Below, piece after piece: positions 19,538-29,549 of a DNA stretch of 64,000 bases (positions within the stretch are counted from its first letter, which is position 1; every line of letters begins with the position of its first letter). Source of the DNA: Aureimonas sp. Leaf427 (GTDB lineage Bacteria; Pseudomonadota; Alphaproteobacteria; Rhizobiales; Rhizobiaceae). The translations under genes were made by a program, and so were the position numbers. The notes beneath the pieces are model-generated. The model worked only from the letters and a program-made list of their open reading frames with translations, did no database searches and was not told where the DNA came from. Where the stretch lies: assembly GCF_001425485.1 (NCBI RefSeq), contig NZ_LMQW01000001.1, positions 347,016-411,015 of the forward strand, written 5' to 3'.

Positions 19538-21364
19538 TCAGGCGCCGCTTTCCTTCTTGTCGCGCCGGAACGAGTCCCGGATATTGTCGAAAAGTTCGAT
19601 CTTCGTCCCGTTCCGCTTCATGATCACCGACTGCTGGATGATCGAGAGCGTGTTGTTCCACGTCCAGTAGATGACGAGGCCGGCCGGGAACGAGGACAGC
19701 ATGAAGGTGAAGACCACCGGCATCCAGGTGAAGATCATCTTCTGCGTCGGGTCCGGGGGCGTCGGGTTCAGCTTCATCTGGATGAACATCGTGATGCCCA
19801 TGAGAAGCGGGAAGACGCCGATCATCAACGCATGCGGCACGCTGTAGGGCAGAAGGCCAAAGAGGTTGAAGACGCTCGTCGGATCCGGCGCGGCCAGATC
19901 CTGAATCCAGCCGAAGAACGGCGCATGCCGCATCTCGATCGTGACGTAGAGAACCTTGTAGAGCGCGAAGAAGACCGGGATCTGCACCAGCACCGGCCAG
20001 CAGCCGGCCGCCGGATTGATCTTCTCCGTCTTGTAGATCTCCATCATGGCCTGCTGCTGCTTCATCTTGTCGTCCGCATAGCGCTCGCGGACTTCGAGAA
20101 TCTTCGGCTGCATGTCCTTCATCTTCGCCATCGACTTGTACGATTTCGAAGCGAGCGGGAAGAAGAGGAGCTTAAGAGCGACGGTGACGAGCAGGATGGC
20201 CGCACCGAAATTGCCGGTGAACTTGTAGATCCAGTCGATCGCGTGGAACATCGGCCGGGTGATGAAGAAGAACCAGCCCCAGTCGATCAGCTGTCCGAAG
20301 CGCTGAACCTGTCCGTCGGTCTCGTAGTGATCGACGAGATCGACGACCTTGGGCCCCGCGAAGGTGCGCGAGACGACCGTGCCGGAAGCGCCGGGCGCCA
20401 CGGTCACGGGATCGCCGAGGAAGGCCGCGTGATAGCTCGGGCGGCCCGCCGTGTTGAAGAGGAACTCGGACCGGAAGGTGCGGCCGGCCTCGGGAACGAG
20501 CGCCGTCGCCCAGTATTTGTCGGTGATTCCGAGCCAGCCGGTCGTGGAGGCGGCCGGCTGGATGCGGCCCTCGTCTTCGATGTGGCTGTAGGTGGCCTCG
20601 CTGACGCCGGCATCGCCGAACACGCCGAGCAGGCCCTCGAACACGACCCAGGCCGAGGCGACCTGCGGCTTGGTGAAGCGAACGACCTGACCGTAGGGAT
20701 TGACCGAGACCGGAGCGCTGCCCGCATTCGTCACCGTGTCGGTCACGGTGAACATATAGTCGGGATCGATCGAGATCTGGCGGCTGAAGGTGACGTTCGC
20801 CTCGTTGGTGAAGGTCAGGACGACCGGCGTCGTCGGCGTCAGCACCTGACCGGCGGCGGCCTGCCACACGGTGTCGGCGCCCGGCAGAGCGCCGGCGGCC
20901 TGCCCGCGATAGCCGAACTCGGCATAATAGGCGTCCGGCGCCGTCTCCGGCGAGAGGAGAACGATGGTCGGCGACGCGTCGTCGACCGTGTCGTGATAGT
21001 TCTTGAGGCGAAGGTCGTCGAGACGGCCGCCGCGCAGGTTGATCGAGCCCGACAGCGTCGGCGTGTCGATCGTCACCCGCTGGCCGCCGGCCAGAGCCTC
21101 GTCGCGTGTCGCGGCGATGCGGCCGGGCACGACGCTTTCGCGGCCCGCGGGCGCGACGATCGTGTCCTGCGGGGTGCCGGCGGGCGTCTGCGGCGTCTGG
21201 AGCGAGCCGGGGTTCTGCGGCGAGGTCTGCCCGGTCGCCGCGCGCTGCGCGATCTCGGCCTGACGCTGCGCCTCCAGGCGCGGCGAGACGACGAGGAACT
21301 GCCACCCGACCAGCACCAGGATGGACAGCGCCATGGCGATCAGGAAGTTGCGGTTGTTCTGCAT
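19538..21364 (-). CDS. yidC: Membrane protein insertase YidC
   Basis: Inserts and folds inner-membrane proteins, with or without SecYEG. The 608 residues match the Gram-negative form: an N-terminal TM ([20 protein letters not shown]), a large periplasmic beta-domain to about residue 350, then five TM segments including [23 protein letters not shown] split across the conserved core. The ATG at 21364 overlaps the rnpA stop by one base (TGATG). It belongs to the classical rpmH-rnpA-yidC block. Confidence 0.97.
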   Translation of the reverse strand: MQNNRNFLIAMALSILVLVGWQFLVVSPRLEAQRQAEIAQRAATGQTSPQNPGSLQTPQTPAGTPQDTIVAPAGRESVVPGRIAATRDEALAGGQRVTIDTPTLSGSINLRGGRLDDLRLKNYHDTVDDASPTIVLLSPETAPDAYYAEFGYRGQAAGALPGADTVWQAAAGQVLTPTTPVVLTFTNEANVTFSRQISIDPDYMFTVTDTVTNAGSAPVSVNPYGQVVRFTKPQVASAWVVFEGLLGVFGDAGVSEATYSHIEDEGRIQPAASTTGWLGITDKYWATALVPEAGRTFRSEFLFNTAGRPSYHAAFLGDPVTVAPGASGTVVSRTFAGPKVVDLVDHYETDGQVQRFGQLIDWGWFFFITRPMFHAIDWIYKFTGNFGAAILLVTVALKLLFFPLASKSYKSMAKMKDMQPKILEVRERYADDKMKQQQAMMEIYKTEKINPAAGCWPVLVQIPVFFALYKVLYVTIEMRHAPFFGWIQDLAAPDPTSVFNLFGLLPYSVPHALMIGVFPLLMGITMFIQMKLNPTPPDPTQKMIFTWMPVVFTFMLSSFPAGLVIYWTWNNTLSIIQQSVIMKRNGTKIELFDNIRDSFRRDKKESGA

Positions 21365-21756
21365 CACGTCGTCCCCGATGGGTCTTCGCCCGGCCGCGTC
21401 GTGGCGCCGCCGCCGCGTTCCGGCTTTCCCTGCCGAACGCGCAGGAACCGCCGGGACAATTCGCTCGAAACGAGCTCGAACGGCGCCTCCAGGAGATCCC
21501 GGCGGGCGACGATCACATAGTCGAAGCCGGCGACCATGTCAGCCCGGCAGACCGTCCGGATCGCCTCGCGCAGACGGCGGCGAATCCGGTTGCGCTCGAC
21601 CGCGTTGCCGACCTTCTTGGTGATGGTCAGCCCATAGCGGGCGGGCGCCGGATCGCCGCGATCGAGAGCTTCGATCATGAAAAAAGGGCCGTTCAACCGA
21701 CGGCCCCGTCGCGCGGCCAGAAATTCGGCCCGCGTCTTCAGGCGCTCCGCCTTCAA
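21364..21756 (-). CDS. rnpA: Ribonuclease P protein component
   Basis: Basic protein subunit of RNase P that matures tRNA 5' ends; about 130 residues. The RNR motif region is KKVGNAVERNRIRRRLREAIR, preceded by RAEFLAARRGRRLNGPFFMIEA. The start is uncertain: a TTG at 21756 giving MKAERLKTRAEF fits related proteins, 20 bp after the rpmH stop. The C-terminal 20 residues are Gly/Pro-rich. Confidence 0.9.
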   Translation of the reverse strand: MKAERLKTRAEFLAARRGRRLNGPFFMIEALDRGDPAPARYGLTITKKVGNAVERNRIRRRLREAIRTVCRADMVAGFDYVIVARRDLLEAPFELVSSELSRRFLRVRQGKPERGGGATTRPGEDPSGTT

Positions 21757-21776
21757 GCGGCAGCGCTCGAAGCGGC

Positions 21777-21911
21777 TCAGGCCGACAGGCGCTTGCGGCC
21801 CTTGGCACGACGCGATGCGATCACCTTGCGGCCGCCCGTCGTCTCCATGCGGGCGCGAAAGCCGTGGCGGCGTTTGCGGACGAGCTTGCTCGGCTGATAG
21901 GTGCGCTTCAT
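21777..21911 (-). CDS. rpmH: 50S ribosomal protein L34
   Basis: A 44-residue highly basic protein of the large subunit, easily recognised by [20 protein letters not shown] at the start and [17 protein letters not shown] at the end. It is first in the rpmH-rnpA-yidC transcript. Confidence 0.97.
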   Translation of the reverse strand: MKRTYQPSKLVRKRRHGFRARMETTGGRKVIASRRAKGRKRLSA

Positions 21912-22237
21912 GGCTCTTTCCCGCGCCAAAAGCGCAGGCCTCTTTCAGGAACGGTTCGAATGCGGATCGGCATGGAACGACGCGACGGGCGAACCCAGGC
22001 GCACAGCGTCCACACGCCGGTTTGGCGGTCCTCTTGATACACTCACCCGCGAAAGTCAATCGCGACGCTGCGATGGAACCCTCGCCGCCCTCGACGATTG
22101 ACCCGCCGAATGCGCCCACACGGGCGGCGCGCGGATGGCGACGGCGCCGTTGGACAGGACCGAAGGTCTGCCTACTTCCGTGGTAACAAGAACCGGTCGC
22201 CGGGCAAAGGCAGGTTCGGCGTGCGGAAAGAGACGAC
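21912..22237. other. Intergenic region between rpmH and the histidine kinase gene
   Basis: About 326 bp between divergent genes. Apart from the candidate rpmH promoter I see no coding sequence, repeat or strong hairpin. The left part is the rpmH leader. The chromosomal origin is often near rpmH in other bacteria, but no DnaA-box cluster was noticed here. Confidence 0.5.
22034..22059 (-). promoter_or_regulatory. Candidate rpmH promoter
   Basis: On the minus strand TTGACT (22054-22059) is followed by TATCAA (22034-22039). The spacing of 14 bp is short, so the exact -10 is uncertain. It is the only good -35 hexamer in the region and would give a leader of about 115 nt. Confidence 0.4.
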
Positions 22238-23755
22238 GTGCGGCACAGGCGCCATGACGAAACCCTGCAGATCGGAGAGCCGCGCCCGGCGCCGTTCGCC
22301 GTGTCGCATCGCCTGTCGACGAGCTTTCTCTGGCTGACCATGCTGGCCATCATGGCCGCGGAAGTCCTCATCTTCGTGCCCTCGATCGCGAGCTTCCGCC
22401 AGGACTGGCTGAACCAGCGGCTGGAGACGGCGGCCGTGGCCGGCGTCTCGGCCGAAGGCGCCGGCGGCGTGCCGCTTCTCGACGACGAGGCCCAGGGCAA
22501 GCTCCTGCGCGCGCTCGATGCCAAGCTCGTCGCGATCACCACGGGGGGCATGTCGCAGCTCCTGGCCAAATCGCCCGATCTCTCCGCGATCGACCACGAG
22601 GTCTCGCTCGACGAGACCATGCCCCTGCCGCTGATTCTCGGCGCCTTCGACACGCTTCTCTTCGGCGAGAGCCGGATGATGCGCGTCACCGGCCCCGTCG
22701 GGGACGGCGACATGGAGGCCGAGGTCGTCATGCCCGAGCGCAAGCTCCGGCACGCCATGCTCATCCATTCGCGCAATCTCTTCGGCCTTTCCATCGTCAT
22801 CGCGAGCTTCACCGCGATCTTCGTCTATCTTGCGATCAGCCGTCTCCTCATCCGCCCGATCCGCGGGATGACCCGTTCGATGATGCTCTTTCGCGAGAAG
22901 CCGACGGATGCCGAGCGCATCCTCGTGCCGAGCGGGCGGCGCAACGAGATCGGCCTCGCCGAAGCAGAGCTCGCCGACATGCAGGCGGTGCTGGCCGAGA
23001 CGCTGCGCGAGCAGCGCCACCTCGCCGATCTCGGTCTCGCCGTCTCCAAGATCAATCACGACCTGCGCAACATCCTCGCCTCCGCGCAGATCGTGTCGGA
23101 TCGTCTCTCGGCCCTGCCCGACCCGCACGTCCAGCGATTCGCCCCGATGCTGATCCGCAGCCTCGACCGGGCGCTGGTCTACACGCAGTCTGTGCTGAGC
23201 TACGGCCGCGCCGTCGAGAGCCGCCCCGTGCGGCGCAAGGTGCGGCTGCGCCGGCTCGTCGACGACGTGGAGGACGTCCTCTCGCTCGGCCGCGATCCCG
23301 GCATCGAGGTCTTGAACCAGGTGCCGCCGGATTTCGACGTCGACGTCGATCCCGACCAGTTCTACCGGGCCATCACCAATCTCGTTCGCAACGCGATCCA
23401 GGCGCTGGAAAGCGAGACGAGCGAGGCCGTGATCCGCAAGATCACCGTCGCGGCCGAGCGGCTGCCGGACGGAGGCGCCGCCGTCGCCATCGAGGATACG
23501 GGCCCGGGCCTCGGCGAGCGGGCCCGCGAGCATCTCTTCAAGGCCTTTCGCGGCTCGACGCGCTCCGGCGGAACGGGCCTCGGCCTTGCGATCGCTGCCG
23601 AGATCGTCGAGGCCCATGGCGGCCGCATCGAGTTGAAGGACACGGGCCGCCCCGGCGCCTGCTTCGAGATCCGCCTGCCCCCGCCCCGCCCGGCCGCCGC
23701 GCTCCCCGACCGCCGCCGTCCGCCCGCATCGGAAACCGGCGGCAAGGCCGCCTGA
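22238..23755 (+). CDS. Membrane-bound sensor histidine kinase
   Basis: A 505-residue two-component kinase. TM1 is near residues 30-50 (FLWLTMLAIMAAEVLIFVPS), then a periplasmic sensor region of about 130 residues, TM2 (LFGLSIVIASFTAIFVYLAI) and a HAMP-like linker. The H-box is SKINHDLRNILASA, with the N-box NLVRNAIQAL, G1 EDTGPGLG and G2 GGTGLGLAIA. No response regulator is adjacent, so it is an orphan kinase locally. The start is unsure: GTG at 22238, or GTG at 22301 just before TM1. Confidence 0.88.
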   Translation: MRHRRHDETLQIGEPRPAPFAVSHRLSTSFLWLTMLAIMAAEVLIFVPSIASFRQDWLNQRLETAAVAGVSAEGAGGVPLLDDEAQGKLLRALDAKLVAITTGGMSQLLAKSPDLSAIDHEVSLDETMPLPLILGAFDTLLFGESRMMRVTGPVGDGDMEAEVVMPERKLRHAMLIHSRNLFGLSIVIASFTAIFVYLAISRLLIRPIRGMTRSMMLFREKPTDAERILVPSGRRNEIGLAEAELADMQAVLAETLREQRHLADLGLAVSKINHDLRNILASAQIVSDRLSALPDPHVQRFAPMLIRSLDRALVYTQSVLSYGRAVESRPVRRKVRLRRLVDDVEDVLSLGRDPGIEVLNQVPPDFDVDVDPDQFYRAITNLVRNAIQALESETSEAVIRKITVAAERLPDGGAAVAIEDTGPGLGERAREHLFKAFRGSTRSGGTGLGLAIAAEIVEAHGGRIELKDTGRPGACFEIRLPPPRPAAALPDRRRPPASETGGKAA

Positions 23756-23970
23756 CCTCCCGCCCCTCCCCGACAACCCAGCCGCACCCCTCGCCGAAGC
23801 CCGCCCGCACCTCGCGGGACGAACGCGTACCACTGCCCAGCCCGCCGCACGCCTTGCACCTTTTCATCGCGCGCCCGACGTTTTTTCGAGCAACGGACTT
23901 GCAATCCCCCCGCCCCCGGGCTACCAAGCGCTCGTCAGCGACCGACGAGTTCGGATTGCAACGACACAGT

Positions 23971-24047
23971 GCGCCCGTAGCTCAGCTGGATAGAGCACTA
24001 GACTACGAATCTAGGGGTCAGGAGTTCGAATCTCTTCGGGCGCACCA
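23971..24047 (+). tRNA. tRNA-Arg (anticodon ACG)
   Basis: A full cloverleaf: 7-bp acceptor GCGCCCG/CGGGCGC, D-arm GCTC/GAGC, anticodon stem CTAGA/TCTAG with loop CTACGAA (anticodon ACG), variable GGGTC, T-arm AGGAG-TTCGAAT-CTCTT, discriminator A and encoded CCA. The A34 would be modified to inosine to read CGN codons. Confidence 0.97.
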
Positions 24048-24479
24048 CAAATCTTACTTCATCGTTAGAGACTATTCGCGCAGCTGCAATTACGGTCGCG
24101 GCAATCAGTCATACTGACAGGCGTCGAGAGTTTGAGCGTTTAGATGCGCTTGTTCCGTCTTGTTCCGCCCGCCGAACGCGTGTCCGTCTGGCCGACATCG
24201 CCATTGCCTTTCCCGTCGATGCTCCTGCCTTTTAAGACATGACCTGCATGGCCAGGCCGTCGAGCCAGATCGGGTTCCAGACGATAGTGGTGAGCTTGCG
24301 CACGCGAAGCGAGAGCTCCTCCACTGCGGCGCCCTTCGCACGATGCGGGCTGCGTTCGACGTTTCAGCGTCACCTGTTTTCAATCTGGAATGTTGAAATC
24401 GTAGATATCGACAAACACGAATTGGATCGTGCCTCGGCGTCAGGGCTCCAGTAAGCCACGACCGCGACCCGACCCGCTT
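24048..24479. other. Non-coding, lower-GC stretch downstream of tRNA-Arg
   Basis: About 430 bp with no convincing gene. Composition is visibly more A/T-rich in places (for example around 24371-24421) than its neighbours. On the minus strand one frame ends with a plausible protein tail (residues VEELSLRVRKL then WNPIWLDGLAMQVMS and a stop) but has an upstream stop about 40 codons earlier and no start. This may be the remnant of a lost gene. No duplicated tRNA 3' end was seen. Confidence 0.4.
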
Positions 24480-25241
24480 TCAAGCCAGCGTCAATCGGAC
24501 GGAATGGGCGCGGAGCGCGTCCAGGAGGCTCGGGTCCGGTCGGGCGTTCGAGACGAGGTCGTGGATCTGCGACCAGGGGGCGTAGCGGGAGGGAAAGAGG
24601 CGGCCGAACTTCGAGGCGTCGGCCGCGATCATCGTGCGCGCCGAGCGCATCGCCATCGCGCCGTAGACCGAACCGCAGTCCAGAAGCGCGTCGGAAGGGC
24701 CGTCCTCGGCCAGTCCGCTGGCGCCGAGAATCGCGACATCGGCATGGAAGCCGGCGAGAAAGGCGATCGCATGGGCGCCGACGGTCGCCCCTTCCACGGC
24801 GTGGTAGTCCCCCGGCATCATGACGACGCGGATCGTCGGGTTGATCGCAAGGACCGTCGCCACGCCGAAGGAATGCGTGAGGACCGTCACGTCCCGCATC
24901 TGGGTGGCGATGCGCCGCGCGACGTGAACCGTCGTCGAGCCCGACCCGATCATCAGCGTCCGGGCGCCGTCGAGAAGCGGCACCGCCGCGCGCGCGATCT
25001 GCTGGCGCTCCTCCTGGAAAAGGAGATGGCGCTCGGTCACGGACGGTTCGGTGGAGAGCGGGCGGATCGCGCCGCCATAGGTCCGGTTGAGAAGGCCCTG
25101 CGCCGTCAGTTCGTCCAGATCGCGGCGGATCGTTTCGGTCGAGACGTCCAGAATGCGGGCAAGCTCGGCGACGCGCAGGCTGGGTGCCGTCCCGAGCTCC
25201 GCGAGGATTCGCGACTGGCGACGTGATTTCGAGGTCGACAT
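24480..25241 (-). CDS. DeoR/GlpR-family transcriptional regulator
   Basis: A 253-residue regulator. The N-terminal DeoR helix-turn-helix is LRVAELARILDVSTETIRRDLD, and the C-terminal DeoR sensor domain has LMIGSGSTTVHVARRI, which normally binds a phosphorylated metabolite. It is the last gene of the minus-strand ABC operon, 85 bp after the permease, so it probably regulates that operon and the divergent SDR. A phosphorylated effector would fit the kinase encoded nearby. The start at ATG 25241 is taken because the conserved fold begins directly after it. Confidence 0.92.
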   Translation of the reverse strand: MSTSKSRRQSRILAELGTAPSLRVAELARILDVSTETIRRDLDELTAQGLLNRTYGGAIRPLSTEPSVTERHLLFQEERQQIARAAVPLLDGARTLMIGSGSTTVHVARRIATQMRDVTVLTHSFGVATVLAINPTIRVVMMPGDYHAVEGATVGAHAIAFLAGFHADVAILGASGLAEDGPSDALLDCGSVYGAMAMRSARTMIAADASKFGRLFPSRYAPWSQIHDLVSNARPDPSLLDALRAHSVRLTLA

Positions 25242-25326
25242 GCCCTTCCCTCCCGCCGGCCAGAACTTTCCCTCCCAGCGGGATAGCGCCCTCCCCGACC
25301 CGGCGCCAGAGCCGGTGCGGCGGGGC

Positions 25327-26151
25327 TCAGCCGGCAGCGGCGAGGTCCCGCGCGGTCCGCCGACGGCGCAGCAGCGCGAGAACGGCCCCGCCGACGAGGA
25401 GGAGAAGGGCGGCCGACAGCGTCGCCATCGTGCCGAGCGCCGGCACCATCGGCGTGTAGCCGGCGACCATCTTGGAATAGAGCCATTTCGGGATCGTGGA
25501 GTCTGCGCCCGCCGTATAGAGCGACAGCGGAAAATTGCCCCAGGAAAGGAGGAAGGCGAAGAGCGCGCCCGACCAGATGCCGGGCCAAAGAATCGGCAGC
25601 GTGATCTCGCGCAGGATGACGAGCCGGGAGGCGCCGAGATCGCGCGCCGCCTCTTCGAGAACGGGATCGAAGCCATAGACCTGGATCGCGATGACGAGCG
25701 TGACGACCGGCGTGATCCAGACGAGATGGGCTGCGATCACCGTCTTCCAGGACGGGTCGATCCCGAGGGCGTTGAACCAGAGAAGCAGCGCCAGGCCGAG
25801 CACGGGCTGCGGAAAGAAGATCGGCAGGAGCAGAAGCTTCTGGTAGAGGCGCCGTCCCTTCCAGTCGTACCGGGCGAAGGCGAGCGCGCCGAAGAAGGCG
25901 AGCACCACCGAGACGAGCGTGACGATTCCCGCGATCAGCAGCGAGTTTTCCAGAAGCACCCGCACTTCGAGCGAGCCGAGCGCGCGGCCCCACCATTCGC
26001 CGGAAAAGGCGCGCACGGGAAAGGCGAAGTAGCGGCCCTTCGACAGCCCGGCCAAGGCGCCGCAGAGGATCGGCAGATAGACCGCGATCCCGATGGCCAG
26101 CGTCCAGAGGACGACGAAGAGATGGCGGCGGGACCGGTGGATCGAGCCCAT
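25327..26151 (-). CDS. Polyamine-type ABC transporter permease (PotC-like)
   Basis: A 274-residue inner-membrane permease with six hydrophobic segments and the binding-protein-dependent EAA loop (EEAARDLGASRLVILREITLP). It pairs with the PotB-like permease 4 bp upstream. Part of a type I importer of the spermidine/putrescine class, but the substrate is not evident. Confidence 0.9.
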   Translation of the reverse strand: MGSIHRSRRHLFVVLWTLAIGIAVYLPILCGALAGLSKGRYFAFPVRAFSGEWWGRALGSLEVRVLLENSLLIAGIVTLVSVVLAFFGALAFARYDWKGRRLYQKLLLLPIFFPQPVLGLALLLWFNALGIDPSWKTVIAAHLVWITPVVTLVIAIQVYGFDPVLEEAARDLGASRLVILREITLPILWPGIWSGALFAFLLSWGNFPLSLYTAGADSTIPKWLYSKMVAGYTPMVPALGTMATLSAALLLLVGGAVLALLRRRRTARDLAAAG

Positions 26152-26155
26152 CGCG

Positions 26156-27070
26156 TCAGCCCCGGCCGAGAATGCGGTCGAGATCGAGTCGCGCCAGCGC
26201 GAAGAGCGACAGGCCGCTGACGATCGCGACGAGGATCAGCGCCAGAGCCGAGCCGAGCGGCCAGTTCTGCGCATAGGTGAACGCGACTTCGATCTCCTGC
26301 GCGATCGAGATCACCGACTGGCCGCCGAGGACCTTGGCCTCCGCCACGGCGCCGGCCGCGAGCACGAAGGTGAGCAGCATGCCGATGAGGATGCCCGGCA
26401 TGGCGAGCGGCAGTTCGATCTCGCGCCAGATCATGAGGCGCCCGGCCCCGAGATCCCGCGCGGCGTCGATGAGGTCGCGCGGCACCATGGACAGGCCGAG
26501 CACCATCGGAAAAAGCATGAAGGGCAGATAGACATAGGCCATGCCGAACAGGGTGATGGCCGGGGTGAAGAGCACGTCGGGCCCGCCGGAAAACCCGAGC
26601 CATTTCAGCGCGCCGTCGAGCACTCCGTTCTTGATGAAGAAGAGCACCCAGCCGTGCAGCCGGACGTTCTCGGAAACGAAGAGCGGAAAGACGAAGAGCA
26701 CGGACACGAGGCCCGCCCCGCGCCCGAAGACGCGCACGAGCCCGTAGGCGATGGGATAGGCGACGACGCAGAGGATCGCGACGGTCGCGCCGGCGTAGAG
26801 CAGCGACCCGGCGAAGGAGGTCCAGACCGTGTTGGCGGGGTCGACGATCGCGGCGAAATTCGCCAGCGTGAAGGAGCGGAAGACGTCGAAGCTGCGCGGC
26901 GTCGCGAAGGCATAGGCCGCGACCGTGACGAGCGGCGCCAGGAACCCGGCGGCGAGGAGAAGCCCGACCGGCAGCGCGCAGCGAAGGCCGGGGGACAGGT
27001 GAAGGCCGATGCGGGACGGGGCGGCGGTCGAGGCCGTCGTCTTGGCCGTCCCGAGCGCGAGGTCGCTCAT
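26156..27070 (-). CDS. Polyamine-type ABC transporter permease (PotB-like)
   Basis: A 304-residue permease with about six TM segments, starting after a short polar N-terminus, and an EAA loop (IDAARDLGAGRLMIWREIELP). It is encoded 3 bp after the ATPase gene. Neighbouring subunits define a complete importer. Confidence 0.9.
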   Translation of the reverse strand: MSDLALGTAKTTASTAAPSRIGLHLSPGLRCALPVGLLLAAGFLAPLVTVAAYAFATPRSFDVFRSFTLANFAAIVDPANTVWTSFAGSLLYAGATVAILCVVAYPIAYGLVRVFGRGAGLVSVLFVFPLFVSENVRLHGWVLFFIKNGVLDGALKWLGFSGGPDVLFTPAITLFGMAYVYLPFMLFPMVLGLSMVPRDLIDAARDLGAGRLMIWREIELPLAMPGILIGMLLTFVLAAGAVAEAKVLGGQSVISIAQEIEVAFTYAQNWPLGSALALILVAIVSGLSLFALARLDLDRILGRG

Positions 27071-27073
27071 GTC

Positions 27074-28189
27074 TCAGGCTCCGACGAGAATGGCGTCGGC
27101 GGCCGTCCAGCCGATGCGGACCTCGCCGCCGCGCGGGGCGGTGCCGGCGCGCGGCGCCTCGACGAGCAGCGTGCGCGCGCCGCAGCGCACCTGATACTGC
27201 ACGCGCGAGCCGAGCGAATATTCGTTGACGATCTCGCCGCAAAGGGCGTTGTCAGCCGAGGCGTCGTCGGCGACGAAGCGCATGACCTCCGGCCGGACGA
27301 TGATCGTCGCCGCCTCGCCGAGGCCCGGCGGCTCCGCGCCCACCGAAACGGGCGCGCCGTCCTCGATGCCGATCCAGCCGCTCTCCGTGCGCCGGATGTC
27401 GAACGCATTCACCTCGCCGAAGAACTCGGCGACGAAGCGATCGGCGGGGCGGGCATAGATTTCCTCCGGCGTGCCGATCTGCGCGATCCGCCCGCCGCGC
27501 ATCACGCCGATGCGGTCGGACATGACCATGGCCTCCTCCAGCGAATGGGTGATGTAGACGAAGGTCTTGCCGCTCTCGCGATGCAGGTCTTTCAGCTCCT
27601 TTTCCAGGAGCTTCTTCAGCTTGTAGTCGAGCGCCGAGAGCGGCTCGTCGAAGAAGAGGACGTCGGGATCGTAGGCGAAGGCCCGGGCGAGCGCGACGCG
27701 CTGCCGCTCGCCGCCGGAGCATTGCAGGACGCTCCGGGCGTAGTAGCTCTCGGGAAGGCGCACCATCCGCAGGAGCTCCAGCGCCCTCGCCCGCCGTTCG
27801 GCGGGCGCGACCTTTCGCACCTTCAGCGGAAACTCGATGTTCTCGCCGACGCTTCTGTGCGGAAAGAGCGCGAGCGACTGGAAGACAAGACAGGTCGGCC
27901 GCTTGTCCGGGGGCACATGGTTCATCAGCTCGCCGCGCAGCGTGATGTTGCCCTCCGAAGGCGCCTCCAGCCCGGCGAGCATGCGCAGGAGCGTCGTCTT
28001 GCCGGAGCCGGAGGGCCCGACGATCGTCACGAACTCGCCTTCCGCGATGTCGAGATCGATGCCGTCGACGGCGGCGAAGTTCGAGAAGACCTTGCGCACC
28101 CCGACGAGCTGCAGCACGGGGCGCCGCGCCGCCGGATGAGGCGGGGGAGCGGGGGAACGCACGGCGGCGGCGGCGAAGGCGGTCGTCAT
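27074..28189 (-). CDS. Polyamine-type ABC transporter ATP-binding protein (PotA-like)
   Basis: A 371-residue ATPase. Walker A is GPSGSGKTT, the signature is CSGGERQRVALARA, Walker B is DVLFFDEPLSALD, and the switch His lies in FVYITHSLEEAMVMSD. A C-terminal TOBE-like domain follows. The ATG at 28189 was chosen; an Ala/Pro-rich N-terminal extension of about 25 residues precedes the nucleotide-binding domain. It belongs to the SBP-ATPase-permease-permease-DeoR operon. Confidence 0.92.
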   Translation of the reverse strand: MTTAFAAAAVRSPAPPPHPAARRPVLQLVGVRKVFSNFAAVDGIDLDIAEGEFVTIVGPSGSGKTTLLRMLAGLEAPSEGNITLRGELMNHVPPDKRPTCLVFQSLALFPHRSVGENIEFPLKVRKVAPAERRARALELLRMVRLPESYYARSVLQCSGGERQRVALARAFAYDPDVLFFDEPLSALDYKLKKLLEKELKDLHRESGKTFVYITHSLEEAMVMSDRIGVMRGGRIAQIGTPEEIYARPADRFVAEFFGEVNAFDIRRTESGWIGIEDGAPVSVGAEPPGLGEAATIIVRPEVMRFVADDASADNALCGEIVNEYSLGSRVQYQVRCGARTLLVEAPRAGTAPRGGEVRIGWTAADAILVGA

Positions 28190-28230
28190 GGGCGGGGGAG
28201 ACCTCGATGGAGCGGGGGAACGAGGACGCC

Positions 28231-29370
28231 TCAGCCGCGCTGGCGCTTGGCGCCGAGCATCAGCTCCAGCGCCTTGTCGTAGTCCGGCACGATGTCGTAT
28301 TCGGCGGAGCGGGCCATCTCCTCCTCCAGCGTGTCCCACTGGATGGAATCCAGCTCCTCGGGCGTGAAGAGCGCGAAGCATTTCGGGTCGCCCATCTGGC
28401 TCACCGGGTTGAACGTGCCTTCCGCAAAGGCGACGGTGTGCGCGACCTCCGGCGTCTGGACGTATTTCAGGAACTGGATCGCGAGCGGCGAGAGTTCGGG
28501 ATTGTTGACGGTCGAGGTGATCTCGATCCAGGCGATGCCGCCCTTGCCCCCGATCGGCCCTTTCAGCGGCGTAATCGCGCGCATCTCCTTGTAGCCGTCG
28601 GCCCGCGCGGGAGAGACGGAATAGGTGCCACCCGTCATGTGCAGGTCGATCTCCCCGGAGACGAGCGCCTGGTTCATCGTGGCGGCGTCGCCGATCATCT
28701 TGGCGCCCTTGAAGACGCGCTGCGCCGTCTCCTCGAAGGCCTTCAGCTCCGCCGCGTCATGGACCTTGAACGGGTCGATGCCGGCGATCATGAAGATGTT
28801 GAAGACGTTCCAGTCGTCGGATTCCAGAATGCCGTAGCGGCCGGCGAGCGAGGCGTCGTTGAAGAGGTCCCAGCCCTCGCCTTCCGCCGTCGCTTTGGAA
28901 ACCTTGTTCGTGTTCACCACGAAGGAATAGGGCCCGAAGCGCTGCGCCATGCCGAGCAGCTCCGAACCGTCCTCGCTCATCGACCAGCGATAGGGTGGCT
29001 TGAACTGCGGCAGCATCGTCTCGAAGAAGGGCTCGAATTCGGCCTTGGGCAGCGGCTTGATGAGGCCGGCGGGCGCCATGACCTTTCGCGCCCAGGGATT
29101 GTTGACGTTGATGAGATCCCAGATCCGCGTCTCGCCGCCGCGCAGCCGGTTGATCATGGTCGGATCGTTCGTGAGGCTTTCGGCCTTCACCGTGCCGGAC
29201 GTGTCGGCGCGGAAGGGATCGAGCACCTGGGCCGAATTGTAGCCCTCCCAGCAGAGGATGTTCAGCTCGCCCTCCCGCGCCGCGAAGGCCTCGCGCGATG
29301 AGGCGAAGGGCGCCGTGGCGGCCGCCGCGCCCATGAGCTGCAGAAAGGTGCGTCTCGACAGGCCGTTCAT
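28231..29370 (-). CDS. Polyamine-type ABC transporter substrate-binding protein, Tat-exported
   Basis: A 379-residue periplasmic binding protein of the PotD/PotF group. The N-terminus has a twin-arginine signal ([17 protein letters not shown]). The mature part starts [21 protein letters not shown], the usual family opening. The start at ATG 29370 places RR five residues in. First gene of the minus-strand importer operon and divergent from the SDR gene across 179 bp. Confidence 0.92.
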   Translation of the reverse strand: MNGLSRRTFLQLMGAAAATAPFASSREAFAAREGELNILCWEGYNSAQVLDPFRADTSGTVKAESLTNDPTMINRLRGGETRIWDLINVNNPWARKVMAPAGLIKPLPKAEFEPFFETMLPQFKPPYRWSMSEDGSELLGMAQRFGPYSFVVNTNKVSKATAEGEGWDLFNDASLAGRYGILESDDWNVFNIFMIAGIDPFKVHDAAELKAFEETAQRVFKGAKMIGDAATMNQALVSGEIDLHMTGGTYSVSPARADGYKEMRAITPLKGPIGGKGGIAWIEITSTVNNPELSPLAIQFLKYVQTPEVAHTVAFAEGTFNPVSQMGDPKCFALFTPEELDSIQWDTLEEEMARSAEYDIVPDYDKALELMLGAKRQRG

Positions 29371-29410
29371 GTCCGATCCTCTCGCCAGGGCGGATGGTTC
29401 CGCCGATCCG

Positions 29411-29450
29411 ATGTTGGAAATCTGTCGCATTCATCTTCGACTTGCAACAT
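29411..29450. promoter_or_regulatory. Inverted pair of ATGTTGSAA half-sites in the divergent SBP/SDR promoter region
   Basis: ATGTTGGAA at 29411-29419 and TTGCAACAT at 29442-29450 form an inverted repeat of 9-mers with one mismatch, 22 bp apart. The same half-site recurs before the kinase gene. A site for the operon's DeoR-type regulator is the simplest reading. Confidence 0.5.
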
Positions 29451-29549
29451 CAATCGCGTGGATTTAGCCTCCCGGGAGGGCAGAGATCATGTCTGCCTAT
29501 CTCTTCATCAAATCGGCGCGCCGTTGAGCGCGCCGGCAGGAGCTTCGCG

